A stretch of 64,000 bases of DNA. Source: Streptomyces avidinii. Its GTDB lineage: Bacteria > Actinomycetota > Actinomycetes > Streptomycetales > Streptomycetaceae. The notes below the pieces were generated by a model. The model was not told the DNA's origin. It did no database searches and saw only the letters and a program-made list of their open reading frames with translations. Made by a program: the position numbers and the translations under genes. The DNA lies in contig NZ_BMVL01000001.1 of the NCBI RefSeq assembly GCF_014650695.1, positions 547,045 to 611,044 on the forward strand. Reading direction: 5' to 3'. Within the stretch, counting starts at the first letter, position 1. Every line of letters begins with the position of its first letter. Positions 1 to 7,842 of the stretch are shown piece by piece.

Positions 1-629
1 GCGACGGGGCCGTTCTTGTAGTTGAAGGCGGCGTCGAAGCCGTACTTCTCCGTGAGCAGCGTCACCTTGTCGTCCGAGCCGGCGGAGCCGATCACCCGGG
101 AGGCACCCTTGATCTTCGCGAACTGGCCGACGAGGCTGCCGACCGCACCGGCGGCGCCGGAGACGAAGACGGAGTCGCCCTCCTTGAAGGAGGCGACCTC
201 GAAGAGACCGGCGTAAGCGGTCAGGCCGGGCATGCCGAGGACGCCGAGGTAGGCGGAGAGCGGGGCGAGTGAGCCGTCCACCTTGGTGGCGTGCGCGGCG
301 TCGAGGTCCGCGTACTCGCGCCAGCCGAGGTGGTGCAGGACGTGGTCCCCGACGGCGAAGCCCTCGGCGGAGGAGGCCACGATCTCGCCGACCGCGCCGC
401 CCTGCATCGGCTCGTCCAGCTGGAACGGCGGGATGTACGACTTCACGTCGTTCATGCGACCGCGCATGTACGGGTCCACGGACATGTGCAGGTTGCGCAC
501 GAGGATCCGGCCGGCTGCGGGCTCGGCGGACACGGGCACCTCGCGCAGGGCGAAGTCCTCGGCGACGGGCCAGCCCTGCGGGCGACGGACGAGGTGCCAC
601 TCGCGGCTGACGGCGGGGATCTGGGACAT
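1..629 (-). CDS. NADP-dependent oxidoreductase, MDR superfamily (C-terminus cut by window edge)
   Basis: Reduces activated alkenes or quinones with NADPH in the cytoplasm, judging from family resemblance to the zinc-independent medium-chain reductases (prostaglandin reductase/CurA type). The visible 209 codons hold the GroES-like N-terminal half, with the family signature VDPYMRGRM, and the start of the Rossmann domain with the nucleotide-binding stretch SGAAGAVGSLVGQ. Family members are about 340 residues, so roughly the last 130 lie outside the window. The ATG at 629 is preceded by AGGAGCGCC. It is divergent from a MarR regulator with a palindrome between them, which suggests that regulator controls it. 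Substrate unknown. Confidence 0.85.
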   Translation of the reverse strand, partial: MSQIPAVSREWHLVRRPQGWPVAEDFALREVPVSAEPAAGRILVRNLHMSVDPYMRGRMNDVKSYIPPFQLDEPMQGGAVGEIVASSAEGFAVGDHVLHHLGWREYADLDAAHATKVDGSLAPLSAYLGVLGMPGLTAYAGLFEVASFKEGDSVFVSGAAGAVGSLVGQFAKIKGASRVIGSAGSDDKVTLLTEKYGFDAAFNYKNGPV

Positions 630-657
630 GCGGCGCTCCTGGTCAGAACGAAATTGC

Positions 658-670
658 TTCACTAGGTGAA
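658..670. promoter_or_regulatory. Candidate MarR operator between the divergent oxidoreductase and regulator genes
   Basis: A perfect inverted repeat TTCAC-TAG-GTGAA lies in the 95-base divergent intergenic region, inside an AT-rich patch that is unusual for this genome. MarR proteins typically bind such 12-20 base palindromes next to their own gene. Assigning it to the adjacent regulator is inference. Confidence 0.45.
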
Positions 671-724
671 ACAACCATGCGCCTAGATATTTCATGTTGT
701 CAAGTAAATGGGTACGCTGGTTCC

Positions 725-1150
725 ATGCCCAGTCGTCGCGTAGACCCAGTGACCATCGAAGTCGTCGAGCTCATCGGCGACGTCGTGGCCAGGTACCACA
801 TGGAGTACGAGCACGCGGCCGCCAGCCACCAGCTCACCGGTGCCCAGGCCAAGGTGCTGAACATGCTCTCGCTGGAACCCATGCCGATGCGGCGCATCGC
901 GCTGAAGCTGCGGTGCGAGCCCTCGAACGTGACCGGCATCGTCGACCGCCTGGAGACCCGCGGCCTGGTCGAACGCCGCCCGGATCCGGCCGACCGCCGG
1001 GTGAAACTGGCCGCCCCCACCGAGGAGGGCACGCTGACCGCCGAGCGGCTGCGCGAGTCCCTGGACTTCGCACGCGAACCGCTGGCGGGCCTGTCCGCGG
1101 AGGAACGCACGGCCCTGCGGGACCTGCTCAGGCGGATGCTGAGCGAGTAG
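725..1150 (+). CDS. MarR family transcriptional regulator
   Basis: A 141-residue winged-helix regulator of usual MarR length. The recognition helix and wing are clear at residues about 48-90 (PMRRIALKL, SNVTGIVDRLE, then the wing RRPDPADRRVKL, the classic DxRxxxL pattern). The ATG at 725 begins MPSRRVDP; an in-frame start further upstream at 677 would run through the AT-rich promoter region and is rejected. It is divergent from the NADP-dependent oxidoreductase, so local repression relieved by a small ligand is the likely mode. The ligand cannot be read from the sequence. Confidence 0.9.
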   Translation: MPSRRVDPVTIEVVELIGDVVARYHMEYEHAAASHQLTGAQAKVLNMLSLEPMPMRRIALKLRCEPSNVTGIVDRLETRGLVERRPDPADRRVKLAAPTEEGTLTAERLRESLDFAREPLAGLSAEERTALRDLLRRMLSE

Positions 1151-1160
1151 GCGCGGCCTG

Positions 1161-1216
1161 GGCCGTCTCTTTCGGATCTTGTCGGCCGAGCCCGGCAAGA
1201 TCCGAAAGAGACGGCC
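1161..1216. terminator. Long perfect stem-loop terminator between convergent genes
   Basis: A 21-base perfect inverted repeat (1161-1181 with 1196-1216), extendable to about 25 pairs around a short loop, lies directly after the MarR stop and touches the stop codon of the convergent gene. It lacks a clear T-run in either direction. Being symmetrical it probably ends transcription both ways. Confidence 0.8.
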
Positions 1217-1938
1217 TAGAACCAGCCGCAGAAGATCCAGCAGTCCTTCGTCGGCGAGGGGCTCGGCGACGGGGACGGCGGAAGCGGCGGTGCCTGCGTG
1301 CTCGCGGTGGCGCTCTGCGACGGCTTCCCCGAGGCGCCTCCCTGTACGGAAGACCCCGGGCCGGGGGTACGGGAGGCAGGGCCCGATGTCGCGGGCGCGG
1401 GAGCGGACGAGCTCGGACCCGGCTGCGTGACGCCCCCGGAGGGCCCGCCGACCCCGGCCGCCTTCGTGGCACTGACGGCGGTGGCCTTCGCCGTGGCCCT
1501 CACGGAGCCCGTGGGCGCCCCGGGCGTCGGCGCGTCCGGCAGCGGAGCGGGCTGCTGCGGCCCGTCGTCGGTCAGCACCACGTTCGCGGCGCGGTCGGAG
1601 CGCTCCCCGTCGGCGGCCATGCGGGCCACCGCCATCGAGCCCCCGACCGCGATCAGCGCGCCGAGCGCAAGGGTCAGCACGGTCCGGCGGCGGCGCCGGT
1701 GCGTGACCCGGCGGCGCGCACCGGCGCGCCGCTCGTTCGGGGCCGACAGCACGACGAGGGAGTCCGCGAACACCTCGGAGAGCTCGGTCGGCATCGCCCG
1801 GGGCGGGGCCGCGGCGCCTGGCGCAGCGCCCGGCAGTGCAGCGGACGGGGCGGGTATCAGGTACTCGGCGGGCGTTCCGCATCCGGCGCACGCCAGTGCG
1901 CCGTTGAGGTGCCTCCGGCATGCGTGGCAGTAGTTCAT
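1216..1938 (-). CDS. Zinc-ribbon membrane-anchored protein (SCO2400-like family)
   Basis: A 240-residue protein of unknown function. The N-terminus carries a four-cysteine zinc ribbon (CHAC at 4-7 and CAGC at 17-20). A basic stretch (RRRVTHRRRRR, about 75-85) precedes a single membrane helix (TVLTLALGALIAVGGSMAVA, about 86-105). The remaining 130 residues are a low-complexity Ala/Pro/Ser/Thr-rich segment likely outside the membrane, ending in DCWIFCGWF with two late cysteines. This architecture fits, from memory, a Streptomyces family called SCO2400-like. It converges on the MarR gene and its stop codon is embedded in the shared terminator stem. Confidence 0.7.
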   Translation of the reverse strand: MNYCHACRRHLNGALACAGCGTPAEYLIPAPSAALPGAAPGAAAPPRAMPTELSEVFADSLVVLSAPNERRAGARRRVTHRRRRRTVLTLALGALIAVGGSMAVARMAADGERSDRAANVVLTDDGPQQPAPLPDAPTPGAPTGSVRATAKATAVSATKAAGVGGPSGGVTQPGPSSSAPAPATSGPASRTPGPGSSVQGGASGKPSQSATASTQAPPLPPSPSPSPSPTKDCWIFCGWF

Positions 1939-2016
1939 GGCGCCCAGAGGCTACGTGGTCTGCGGCAACATCCGGATCCCGAGAACGTAAGGATCCTGTG
2001 TGGAATCGTTTCCGGC

Positions 2017-2598
2017 ATGACATCTTTCGGGCCGAGCGCATTCCAGTTGGTGCTGTTGCGGCGGATGGCCGACTTCCAGCCGGACCTCGCCGACGAGGCC
2101 CGCCGCCGGCTGGGCGCCTCGCTCGCGGACCAGCGGGAGGCGAACAAGCACTGGCAGGCGATGGTCCGCTCGCCCCGCTCCCGCGGGGCCCTGGCGCGGT
2201 ACCGCTCGGTGCTCGGCCCGCCGGAGTCGGCCGAGCGGCGCACGATCGGCGATCTGGAGTGCGAGGCGCTGCTGTGGCCGCTGCCGCTCTGGCCGGACCT
2301 GCGCTTCGAGGTGCTGGCCGCGCCGGACGGGGCGGTGTGGAACGAGTGGCTGGTACGGGCCCCGGGCGCGCGGGGGCCCGTACTGGAGTCGCCGGACGAC
2401 CTGCGGCCCTGGTCGGCGACGGTGGACGAGGTCGCGCGGGCCTTCGCTCCGGTCCGCCCGATGGAGGGGACCGCGCCGACCCGCTGGCGCCTGGCCTTCG
2501 CCGTACGGGGCCGGCCCTGCGTGGCGGAGTTCACGTACGGCCTGCTCCAGCGCTTCTCCCTCGACGGGCAGACCGGGGCGGGCGGTGCCACGGCCTAG
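2017..2598 (+). CDS. Conserved hypothetical protein
   Basis: A 193-residue soluble protein I do not recognise. It opens with MTSFGPSAFQLVLLRRMADF, has a charged helical N-terminal third (PDLADEARRRLGASLADQRE) and an alpha/beta C-terminal part with paired tryptophans (VWNEWLV). No signal peptide or membrane segment is seen. The frame keeps strong GC third-position bias from the ATG at 2017 to the stop at 2598, which supports real coding. The upstream gene is divergent, and its last four bases overlap the stop of the convergent lipase gene. Confidence 0.7.
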   Translation: MTSFGPSAFQLVLLRRMADFQPDLADEARRRLGASLADQREANKHWQAMVRSPRSRGALARYRSVLGPPESAERRTIGDLECEALLWPLPLWPDLRFEVLAAPDGAVWNEWLVRAPGARGPVLESPDDLRPWSATVDEVARAFAPVRPMEGTAPTRWRLAFAVRGRPCVAEFTYGLLQRFSLDGQTGAGGATA

Positions 2599-3308
2599 GA
2601 GGCGAGGAAGGCGCGGACCGCCGCCGAGGTCGTGTCGTCGCCGAGCAGGTCGTTGTGCTTCAGGCAGCCGACCGGTGTGTTGGCGGCTCCGGTGAGCGGA
2701 ACGCTGTCGTCGGGGTTGACGATCTCGTCGCAGTTGGACCAGAAGGTCGCGTACTTCACCGCACCCGGGGTCTCGTCCCCGCCGTTCAGGTTCCTCATGA
2801 CGTACGACCCGGGGGTCATGTCGCGGCAGGCCTGGTCCCACAGGGCGCAGGCCCAGGCGGTGGAGGTGCCGCGGTTGGGTCCGGCCAGCGAGACCCAGCG
2901 GTCCACGGTGGCCCCGCCGCCGCCGAACTTCACGTACCAGCGGCTCACCAGGGAGCCGAAGGAGTGTGCGACGACGTCGACCTTGGCGGCGCCGGTCTCC
3001 CGGCGGACCTGGTCGACGTAGGCACCGAGCCGCCCGGCGAGGACCTCGTTGACGGACAGGTGGGTGTCGTAGCCGAAGGAGAAGAGCTCGGCATCGGCGT
3101 ACCCGGCGGCACGCAGGTCACCGCGCAGGGCTCCCCAGACGCCCGGGTCGGCGTTGTAGCCGTGCACGAAGACCACCGGGTTCCGGGCGGCCGCCCGGTC
3201 GGCGGCGTGGGCCGGGGCGCCCGCGGGCAGAGCGAGACAGAGGGTCAGGAGTGCCAGGAGTGCCGGGAGCGCGCGAAGCGGCAGCGGTCCCTGTCGGGCC
3301 GTCAGCAT
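2595..3308 (-). CDS. Secreted lipase, class 2 (alpha/beta hydrolase)
   Basis: A 237-residue precursor with an obvious Sec signal peptide (hydrophobic core LRALPALLALLTLCLALP, cleavage near AHA-AD at about residue 36). The mature part is an alpha/beta hydrolase of the Lipase_2 type: oxyanion strand NPVVFVHGYNADP and nucleophile elbow VVAHSFGSLVSRW, a variant of GxSxG with Ala first. A late Asp/His pair sits in VNPDDSVPL and LKHNDLL. Extracellular ester or lipid hydrolysis is expected. The ATG at 3308 is preceded by AAGGGGAC. Four C-terminal cysteines (WACALWDQAC, SNCDE, VGCLK) could form disulphides outside the cell. Confidence 0.85.
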   Translation of the reverse strand: MLTARQGPLPLRALPALLALLTLCLALPAGAPAHAADRAAARNPVVFVHGYNADPGVWGALRGDLRAAGYADAELFSFGYDTHLSVNEVLAGRLGAYVDQVRRETGAAKVDVVAHSFGSLVSRWYVKFGGGGATVDRWVSLAGPNRGTSTAWACALWDQACRDMTPGSYVMRNLNGGDETPGAVKYATFWSNCDEIVNPDDSVPLTGAANTPVGCLKHNDLLGDDTTSAAVRAFLAS

Positions 3309-3468
3309 CGAGTCCCCTTTACCTTGTTACGCGTGAGTAGCGCGTGCGGTGCGGGCATGGTGCTGCCTGTCGGTACAGAAATCCACCCCCATGCAGCCGC
3401 GACGCACCCCCCGGCCGGAGCATCCCAACGGGCCATTAGCCCGAATTGCCCGCGATGATATGAAAAGT

Positions 3469-3488
3469 GACCGACATTTCCGTCGGTC
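3469..3488 (+). promoter_or_regulatory. Small hairpin in the leader of the mbl gene
   Basis: GACCGAC and GTCGGTC flank a six-base loop, 33 bases upstream of the chosen GTG start. If the alternative start at 3467 were used this would be coding, but that start lacks a ribosome-binding site. Function unknown; it may simply stabilise the leader RNA. Confidence 0.3.
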
Positions 3489-3520
3489 CTCTTGCGTCAG
3501 CGCTCTCGGGAGGATCTGCC

Positions 3521-4558
3521 GTGACCGTCAGTCTTGAGCAGTTGCGCCGCTGCCACGTCGCCGTCGACCTGGGGGCGGCAAGGACCCGCGTGTACGTCAA
3601 GGGCGCCGGCCTCGTGGTCGACGAACCCAGCGTCGCCGCGGTCAACACGCGCACCGGTGCACTCATCGCCGTCGGCTCCTTCGCCGAACGGATGACCGGC
3701 CGCACGCCCGACTACATCCGGGTCGTGCGCCCCGTCTCCGGCGGCACCGTCGTCGACATCGAGATGGCCCAGCGGATGCTGCGTCACCTCCTCGGCGAGA
3801 AGCTGCGGCGCGCCCTGCGCCGCAAGCCGCGACTGCGGGCCGCCGCCTGCACCCCGCACGACGCGGACCCGCTCGCCCAGCGGGCCACCGTGGAGACCCT
3901 CGTCGGGCTCGGCGCCCGGCGCGTCGAACTGGTCGACACCCTGATCGCGGCGGCCGTCGGCTGCGGACTGCCCGTGGAGCAGCCGACCGCGACGATGATC
4001 ATGGTGTGCGGGGCCGCGGCCACCCAGGTGGCCGTCCTCTCCCTCGGCTCGATCGTCACCGCCCAGCGGATCCCGGTCGGCGGCGAGGCCATCGACCACG
4101 CAGTCGTCCAGCACCTGCGCCACGCGCACGAGCTGATGCTGCCCAGCCAGGCGGTCCGGCCGCTCCAGCTGGCCCTCCACGGCAACGGCCTCACCGTCGG
4201 CGGCCCGACCTCCACCCTGATCCACGGCCGCGACGTGGCCACCGGCCTGGCCCGTTCCGTGCAGGTGGACACCGCCGCCGTACGGGACGCGATCTACACC
4301 CCGCTGACCGCCGTCCTCGACGGCATCGGCAAGGTGCTGCGGGACTGCCCGCCGGACCTCGTGGCCGATCTGACCGACCGGGGGATCATGATGGTGGGTG
4401 GCAGCGCCCTGCTGCCGGGCCTGGACCAGATGCTGCGGGACGCCACCGGAATGCCCGTCGCCATCGCGGAACGGCCGGACGTGTGCGCCGTACTCGGTCT
4501 CGGCGCGATGCTCGAAGGGAAGATCGCCCCGATGGTCCTCAACCCCCTGGCCGAATGA
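3521..4558 (+). CDS. mbl: MreB-like rod-shape/spore-wall protein (Mbl type)
   Basis: A 345-residue actin-fold protein related to MreB. The phosphate-1 region reads VAVDLGAARTRVYVKGAG (residues 13-30), matching the MreB pattern DLGTANTLVYVKG but with changed Thr residues; phosphate-2, normally DIGGGT, is MVCGAAATQ (about 161-169); the adenosine motif VGGSALLPGL (292-301) is intact. ATP binding may therefore be weak, in line with my memory that Streptomyces Mbl has incomplete nucleotide motifs and helps MreB in spore wall synthesis. The GTG at 3521 follows GGGAGGA six bases upstream, better than the longer frame beginning at 3467. The stop overlaps the next gene's ATG. Confidence 0.85.
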   Translation: MTVSLEQLRRCHVAVDLGAARTRVYVKGAGLVVDEPSVAAVNTRTGALIAVGSFAERMTGRTPDYIRVVRPVSGGTVVDIEMAQRMLRHLLGEKLRRALRRKPRLRAAACTPHDADPLAQRATVETLVGLGARRVELVDTLIAAAVGCGLPVEQPTATMIMVCGAAATQVAVLSLGSIVTAQRIPVGGEAIDHAVVQHLRHAHELMLPSQAVRPLQLALHGNGLTVGGPTSTLIHGRDVATGLARSVQVDTAAVRDAIYTPLTAVLDGIGKVLRDCPPDLVADLTDRGIMMVGGSALLPGLDQMLRDATGMPVAIAERPDVCAVLGLGAMLEGKIAPMVLNPLAE

Positions 4559-6213
4559 CGAACGCCGGGCACGAGCCCGACGCGAGGCCCGGCCGGCCCG
4601 ACGCGGTGCCCGACCGGGCCGACGCGGTGCCCGACCGGGCCGACGCGGTGCCCGACCGGGCCGACCGGCCCGACGAGGAGGCGGCGCGCCTTCCGGTGCT
4701 GCTGGAAGCCGTCCTCAACGTCGGGTCCGAGCTGGAGCTGCACAGCACCCTCCAGCACATCGTGGAGTCGGCGACCGAGCTGTGCGGGGCCCGGTACGGA
4801 GCGCTCGGGGTCGTCGACCCCGAGCGCGTCCTGCTGACCCAGCTGTTCACGGCCGGGCTGACCGAGGAGCAGCGGGCCGCGATCCCGCACCTGCCGGACG
4901 CGCGCGCCGGGGTGCTCGGAATCCTCGTCAGCGACCCGCGCCCGCTGCTCCTGGACGATGTCGCCCAGGACCCCCGGGCCGCAGGTTTCCCTCCGGGCCA
5001 CCCGCCCATGGGCAGCCTCCTGGGCGTCCCGATCCGGGTGCACACGGAAGTCTTCGGCAATCTCTACCTCACCGAGAAGCGCGGCGGCGGCCCCTTCACG
5101 GACGAGGACCTCGCGCTGCTGCGCGTCCTGGCCTCGCAGGCCGGCATAGCGATCGGCAACGCCCGGCTCTACGAGACCGCGCGCCGACGGGAGCGCTGGA
5201 TCGACGGCGCCGCCGCCGTCACCACGGCCCTGCTCGCCGGACGCCCGGCCGCGGACGCCCTGCGCTGCGTGGCCGAACGGGCCCGGCTGCTGGCGGACGC
5301 CGCGGCCGGAGTGGTGCTCCAGCCGACCCCCGAGGGCGGCATGGAGATCGTGGCCGCCTCCACGCAGGGGGACCCCGGGGACCTGGTGGGGACCGCGATC
5401 GCCCCCGGTTCGCCGGTACTGGAACAACTCCTCGGCGGCGAACCCGTCTTCATCGACGACTCGGCGACCGACCCCCGGATGACCACGCACGTCCGGGAGC
5501 GGTTCGGGCCGAGCATGATGCTCCCGCTGCAGAGCGGCGGCCAGCTGATCGGCACCCTGGCCCTGCCGCGCGCCCGCGGCGGCCCCGCGTACGACGCGGT
5601 GGACCGGCTGCTCGCCTCGCAGTTCGCCTCGCAGGCTGCGCTGGCCCTCGTACTGGCGGACGCCCAGCACGACCGGGAGCAGCTGGCCGTGTACGAGGAC
5701 CGCGACCGGATCGCCCGGGACCTGCACGACCTGGTGGTCCAGCGGCTCTTCGCCACCGAGATGATGCTGGAGAGCACCCGGCGGCGGGCCGCGAACGCCC
5801 CGTCCGGGGACACCGTGGGCGACGAGCTCCGCCGGGCCGTGGACGAGCTGGACTCCACGATCCAGGAGGTCCGGACGGCCATCTTCGCCCTCCAGCAGCC
5901 GCCGACCGACGCCCCGACGACCTTCCGGGGCCGGGTGCTGCGCGAGACGGGCGGGGCGGCGGCCGTGCTCGGCTTCCAGCCGTCGGTGCACTTCGGGGGC
6001 GCGGTGGACGCCCTGCTGCCGGACCCGGTGGCGGGCGATCTGCTCGCGGCGCTGCGCGGCGCCCTGGCCGCGGCGCACCGGCGCAGTGAGGTCACCTTCA
6101 TCGACGTGCAGGTGGACGCGGAGCCGTCCCGGGTCCGGCTGACGGTGGCGGACGACGGCCGGACCGAGTCGGGCGCGCGCGGCACGACGATGACCTGGGA
6201 GTCGGCGCTGTAG
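4555..6213 (+). CDS. GAF-GAF histidine kinase-like protein with a degenerate ATPase domain
   Basis: A 552-residue cytoplasmic DevS/DosS-like sensor. Order: disordered acidic N-terminus with three DAVPDRA repeats, GAF 1 (about 45-190), GAF 2 (about 205-375), then a HisKA_3 dimerisation helix with phospho-acceptor H391 in RIARDLHDLVVQRLF. The HATPase part is abnormal: the N-box, usually LSNVxRHA, reads LRGALAAAHRRSE, and after VADDGRTES the G2 box is absent and the protein ends. Autophosphorylation is therefore doubtful; it may be a signal-binding partner or a dead kinase. The ATGA overlap with mbl implies one transcript. No response regulator is adjacent. Confidence 0.8.
   Translation: MTNAGHEPDARPGRPDAVPDRADAVPDRADAVPDRADRPDEEAARLPVLLEAVLNVGSELELHSTLQHIVESATELCGARYGALGVVDPERVLLTQLFTAGLTEEQRAAIPHLPDARAGVLGILVSDPRPLLLDDVAQDPRAAGFPPGHPPMGSLLGVPIRVHTEVFGNLYLTEKRGGGPFTDEDLALLRVLASQAGIAIGNARLYETARRRERWIDGAAAVTTALLAGRPAADALRCVAERARLLADAAAGVVLQPTPEGGMEIVAASTQGDPGDLVGTAIAPGSPVLEQLLGGEPVFIDDSATDPRMTTHVRERFGPSMMLPLQSGGQLIGTLALPRARGGPAYDAVDRLLASQFASQAALALVLADAQHDREQLAVYEDRDRIARDLHDLVVQRLFATEMMLESTRRRAANAPSGDTVGDELRRAVDELDSTIQEVRTAIFALQQPPTDAPTTFRGRVLRETGGAAAVLGFQPSVHFGGAVDALLPDPVAGDLLAALRGALAAAHRRSEVTFIDVQVDAEPSRVRLTVADDGRTESGARGTTMTWESAL
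4600..4662 (+). repeat. Three exact 21-base tandem repeats inside the GAF kinase gene
   Basis: Units at 4600-4620, 4621-4641 and 4642-4662 are identical and encode DAVPDRA three times in the disordered N-terminus. Identity at the DNA level indicates recent slippage; copy number should vary among strains. Confidence 0.95.
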
Positions 6214-6228
6214 GGGGTTCCCTGCCGA

Positions 6229-6663
6229 TCAGGCCGGGCGAGTGGCCGCGCGCAGCGCGATCCGGGTGTTGGACTGGGCCACCCCCGCCTCCCGTTTCAG
6301 CCGGCGGAGCAGCCCGTCGAGGGCCGCGGGGTCGGCGGCCCGGGCGCGGACGAGGTAGTCGTGCTCGCCGGTGACGTGCACGACCTCGGTGATCCCGGGG
6401 AGCTTTGCGACCTGCCGTTCGAACTCCTCGTTGGTGGTGTCCTGGCGCAGGGTGACGTCGATGAAGACGACGAGTCCGCCGCCGGTGTCGGCGGCCGGGT
6501 CCACGATCGTGGTGAAGGCGCGGATCACCCCCTCGCGGCGCATCCGTCGCACCCGGTCGGCGGTGGCGTTGGCGCTGAGGCCGACGCGGACCCCCAGGTC
6601 CCGGTACGAGATCCGCGCATCCTGCTGGAGGATGCCGAGGATTTCCCTGTCGAGGCGGTCCAT
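6229..6663 (-). CDS. Lrp/AsnC family transcriptional regulator
   Basis: A 144-residue regulator with the standard two-part layout: N-terminal helix-turn-helix (MDRLDREILGILQQDARISY, then LGVRVGLSANATADRVRRM at about 24-42) and C-terminal RAM ligand-binding domain (VVFIDVTL, GEHDYLVRAR). The ATG at 6663 begins the conserved MDRLDREI motif; a longer frame to 6849 would run into the divergent exporter gene and is rejected. Divergent placement next to a LysE exporter is the classical LysG/Lrp-exporter arrangement, so control of amino-acid export by an amino acid is likely. Confidence 0.9.
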   Translation of the reverse strand: MDRLDREILGILQQDARISYRDLGVRVGLSANATADRVRRMRREGVIRAFTTIVDPAADTGGGLVVFIDVTLRQDTTNEEFERQVAKLPGITEVVHVTGEHDYLVRARAADPAALDGLLRRLKREAGVAQSNTRIALRAATRPA

Positions 6664-6733
6664 ACCGCGATTCTCGCAGCCGGGGCCGGTATTCGTGCTC
6701 ATCCCCTGGGCGGTCGGGTCGAACCTCGCCCCC

Positions 6734-7756
6734 ATGAGCGAACTGATGACACCGGCGCTCGCGGGCGCGGCCGCGGGTCTGGGCGTGGCGATGCCCATGG
6801 GGGCGATGAGCGTGCTGCTGCTCCAGGAGGCCATGCGCGAGCGCCGCACGGCCGTGGCCGCCGCCGCGGGGATCGCGGCGGTCGACCTCGGCTACGCGGC
6901 TCTCGCCACCGCGGTCGGCCCCTGGGCGGCCTCCCACATCTCCCCCGTCGAGGCCTGGGTCCGGCTGGCCTCGGCGGTGATCCTCCTGGCCATCGCGGCC
7001 CATGGCCTCCGGGGCGCCACCTCCTCCACCCGTGCCGCCGCAGGCTCCCCGGGCACTTCGGCGGGCCCGGGCACCTCGGGCCCTGTTGCCGTCCCGGGCA
7101 CCTCGACCGTCCCGGGCACCTCGGGCTCCGCGGCCGGCCCGGGCACCTCAGGCTCCGCGGCCGCCTCGGGGGCTTCTACCGGCCCGGCCGCCTCGGGCAC
7201 CCTGGGCTCTGCGGCCGCCTCGGGCACCCTGGGCTCTGCGGCCGTCCCGGGCTCCCCGGCGGACCTGGCGCCGTCGGGCCTGCCCGGGCGGGACCGGGCG
7301 CCCGCTGCCGCCCCGGCCTCCCCCGCTTCCCCGGCCGCCTCGGGCACCCCCACCACATCGGCCACCCCGGGCGCCCCGGGCACCCCGGACGGCTCTGGTT
7401 CCCCCGCCTCCTCAGCCGCCCCGGCCGCCCCGGCGGGCCCGGCGGGCCCTGCCCGGCCGGGCAGGGTCTTCGCCCGGTACGTCGGCCTGACCGCTCTCAA
7501 CCCCACCACCGCCCTCTACTTCGCCGCCCTCACCACCGCCCAGGGCGCCACCCTGCGCACCGGCCCGGCCGGGGCCGCGTTCCTCCTCGGCGTCGGCGCC
7601 GCCTCCCTCCTCTGGCAGCAGTCGCTCGTGGCGCTCGGCGCCCTCGCCGGTGCCCGTGTCCCGGACCGCGCCCGCATCTGGACCTTCCGCCTCGGTTACG
7701 GGCTGGTCGCCGCCTACGCCCTCAAGATCGCCTTCCCGCTGCCGACCCTCGGGTGA
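6734..7756 (+). CDS. LysE family exporter with a long low-complexity central insert
   Basis: A 340-residue membrane protein, far longer than the usual about 200-210 for LysE. The N-terminal part (residues 1-94) has the conserved opening AGLGVAMPMGAMSVLLL and three helices. The C-terminal part (about 245-340) resumes with RVFARYVGLTALNPTTALYF, the family's second NPxxxxxF motif, and two more helices. Between them lie about 150 residues of Pro/Gly/Ser/Thr/Ala repeats of the type PGTSGSAA, predicted to be a disordered loop. Both halves are in one frame, so this is an insertion and not a frameshift. Likely exports a basic or small amino acid under the divergent Lrp regulator. Confidence 0.85.
   Translation: MSELMTPALAGAAAGLGVAMPMGAMSVLLLQEAMRERRTAVAAAAGIAAVDLGYAALATAVGPWAASHISPVEAWVRLASAVILLAIAAHGLRGATSSTRAAAGSPGTSAGPGTSGPVAVPGTSTVPGTSGSAAGPGTSGSAAASGASTGPAASGTLGSAAASGTLGSAAVPGSPADLAPSGLPGRDRAPAAAPASPASPAASGTPTTSATPGAPGTPDGSGSPASSAAPAAPAGPAGPARPGRVFARYVGLTALNPTTALYFAALTTAQGATLRTGPAGAAFLLGVGAASLLWQQSLVALGALAGARVPDRARIWTFRLGYGLVAAYALKIAFPLPTLG
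7018..7464 (+). repeat. Low-complexity imperfect repeat region in the LysE exporter gene
   Basis: The segment is built from imperfect copies of GGCACCTCGGGC / GGCTCTGCGGCC-like 12-24 base units coding for PGTSG, GSAAASG and GTLGSAAA. It is the part absent from ordinary LysE proteins. Its repeat structure points to slippage expansion inside a loop between helices 3 and 4. Confidence 0.8.
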
Positions 7757-7842
7757 GGCTCCGGAGCCGGTCGGGGCGGGCTCGGGGAAGCCTCGGGGAC
7801 ATGCCGGATACGGGCCGACCCCCCGGCTCGAATGATCAGTAC

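Noticed and set aside
6734..7756. LysE gene as two genes joined by a frameshift
   Set aside because: Both halves and the insert are in the same frame with no stop codon, so an insertion explains the length better.
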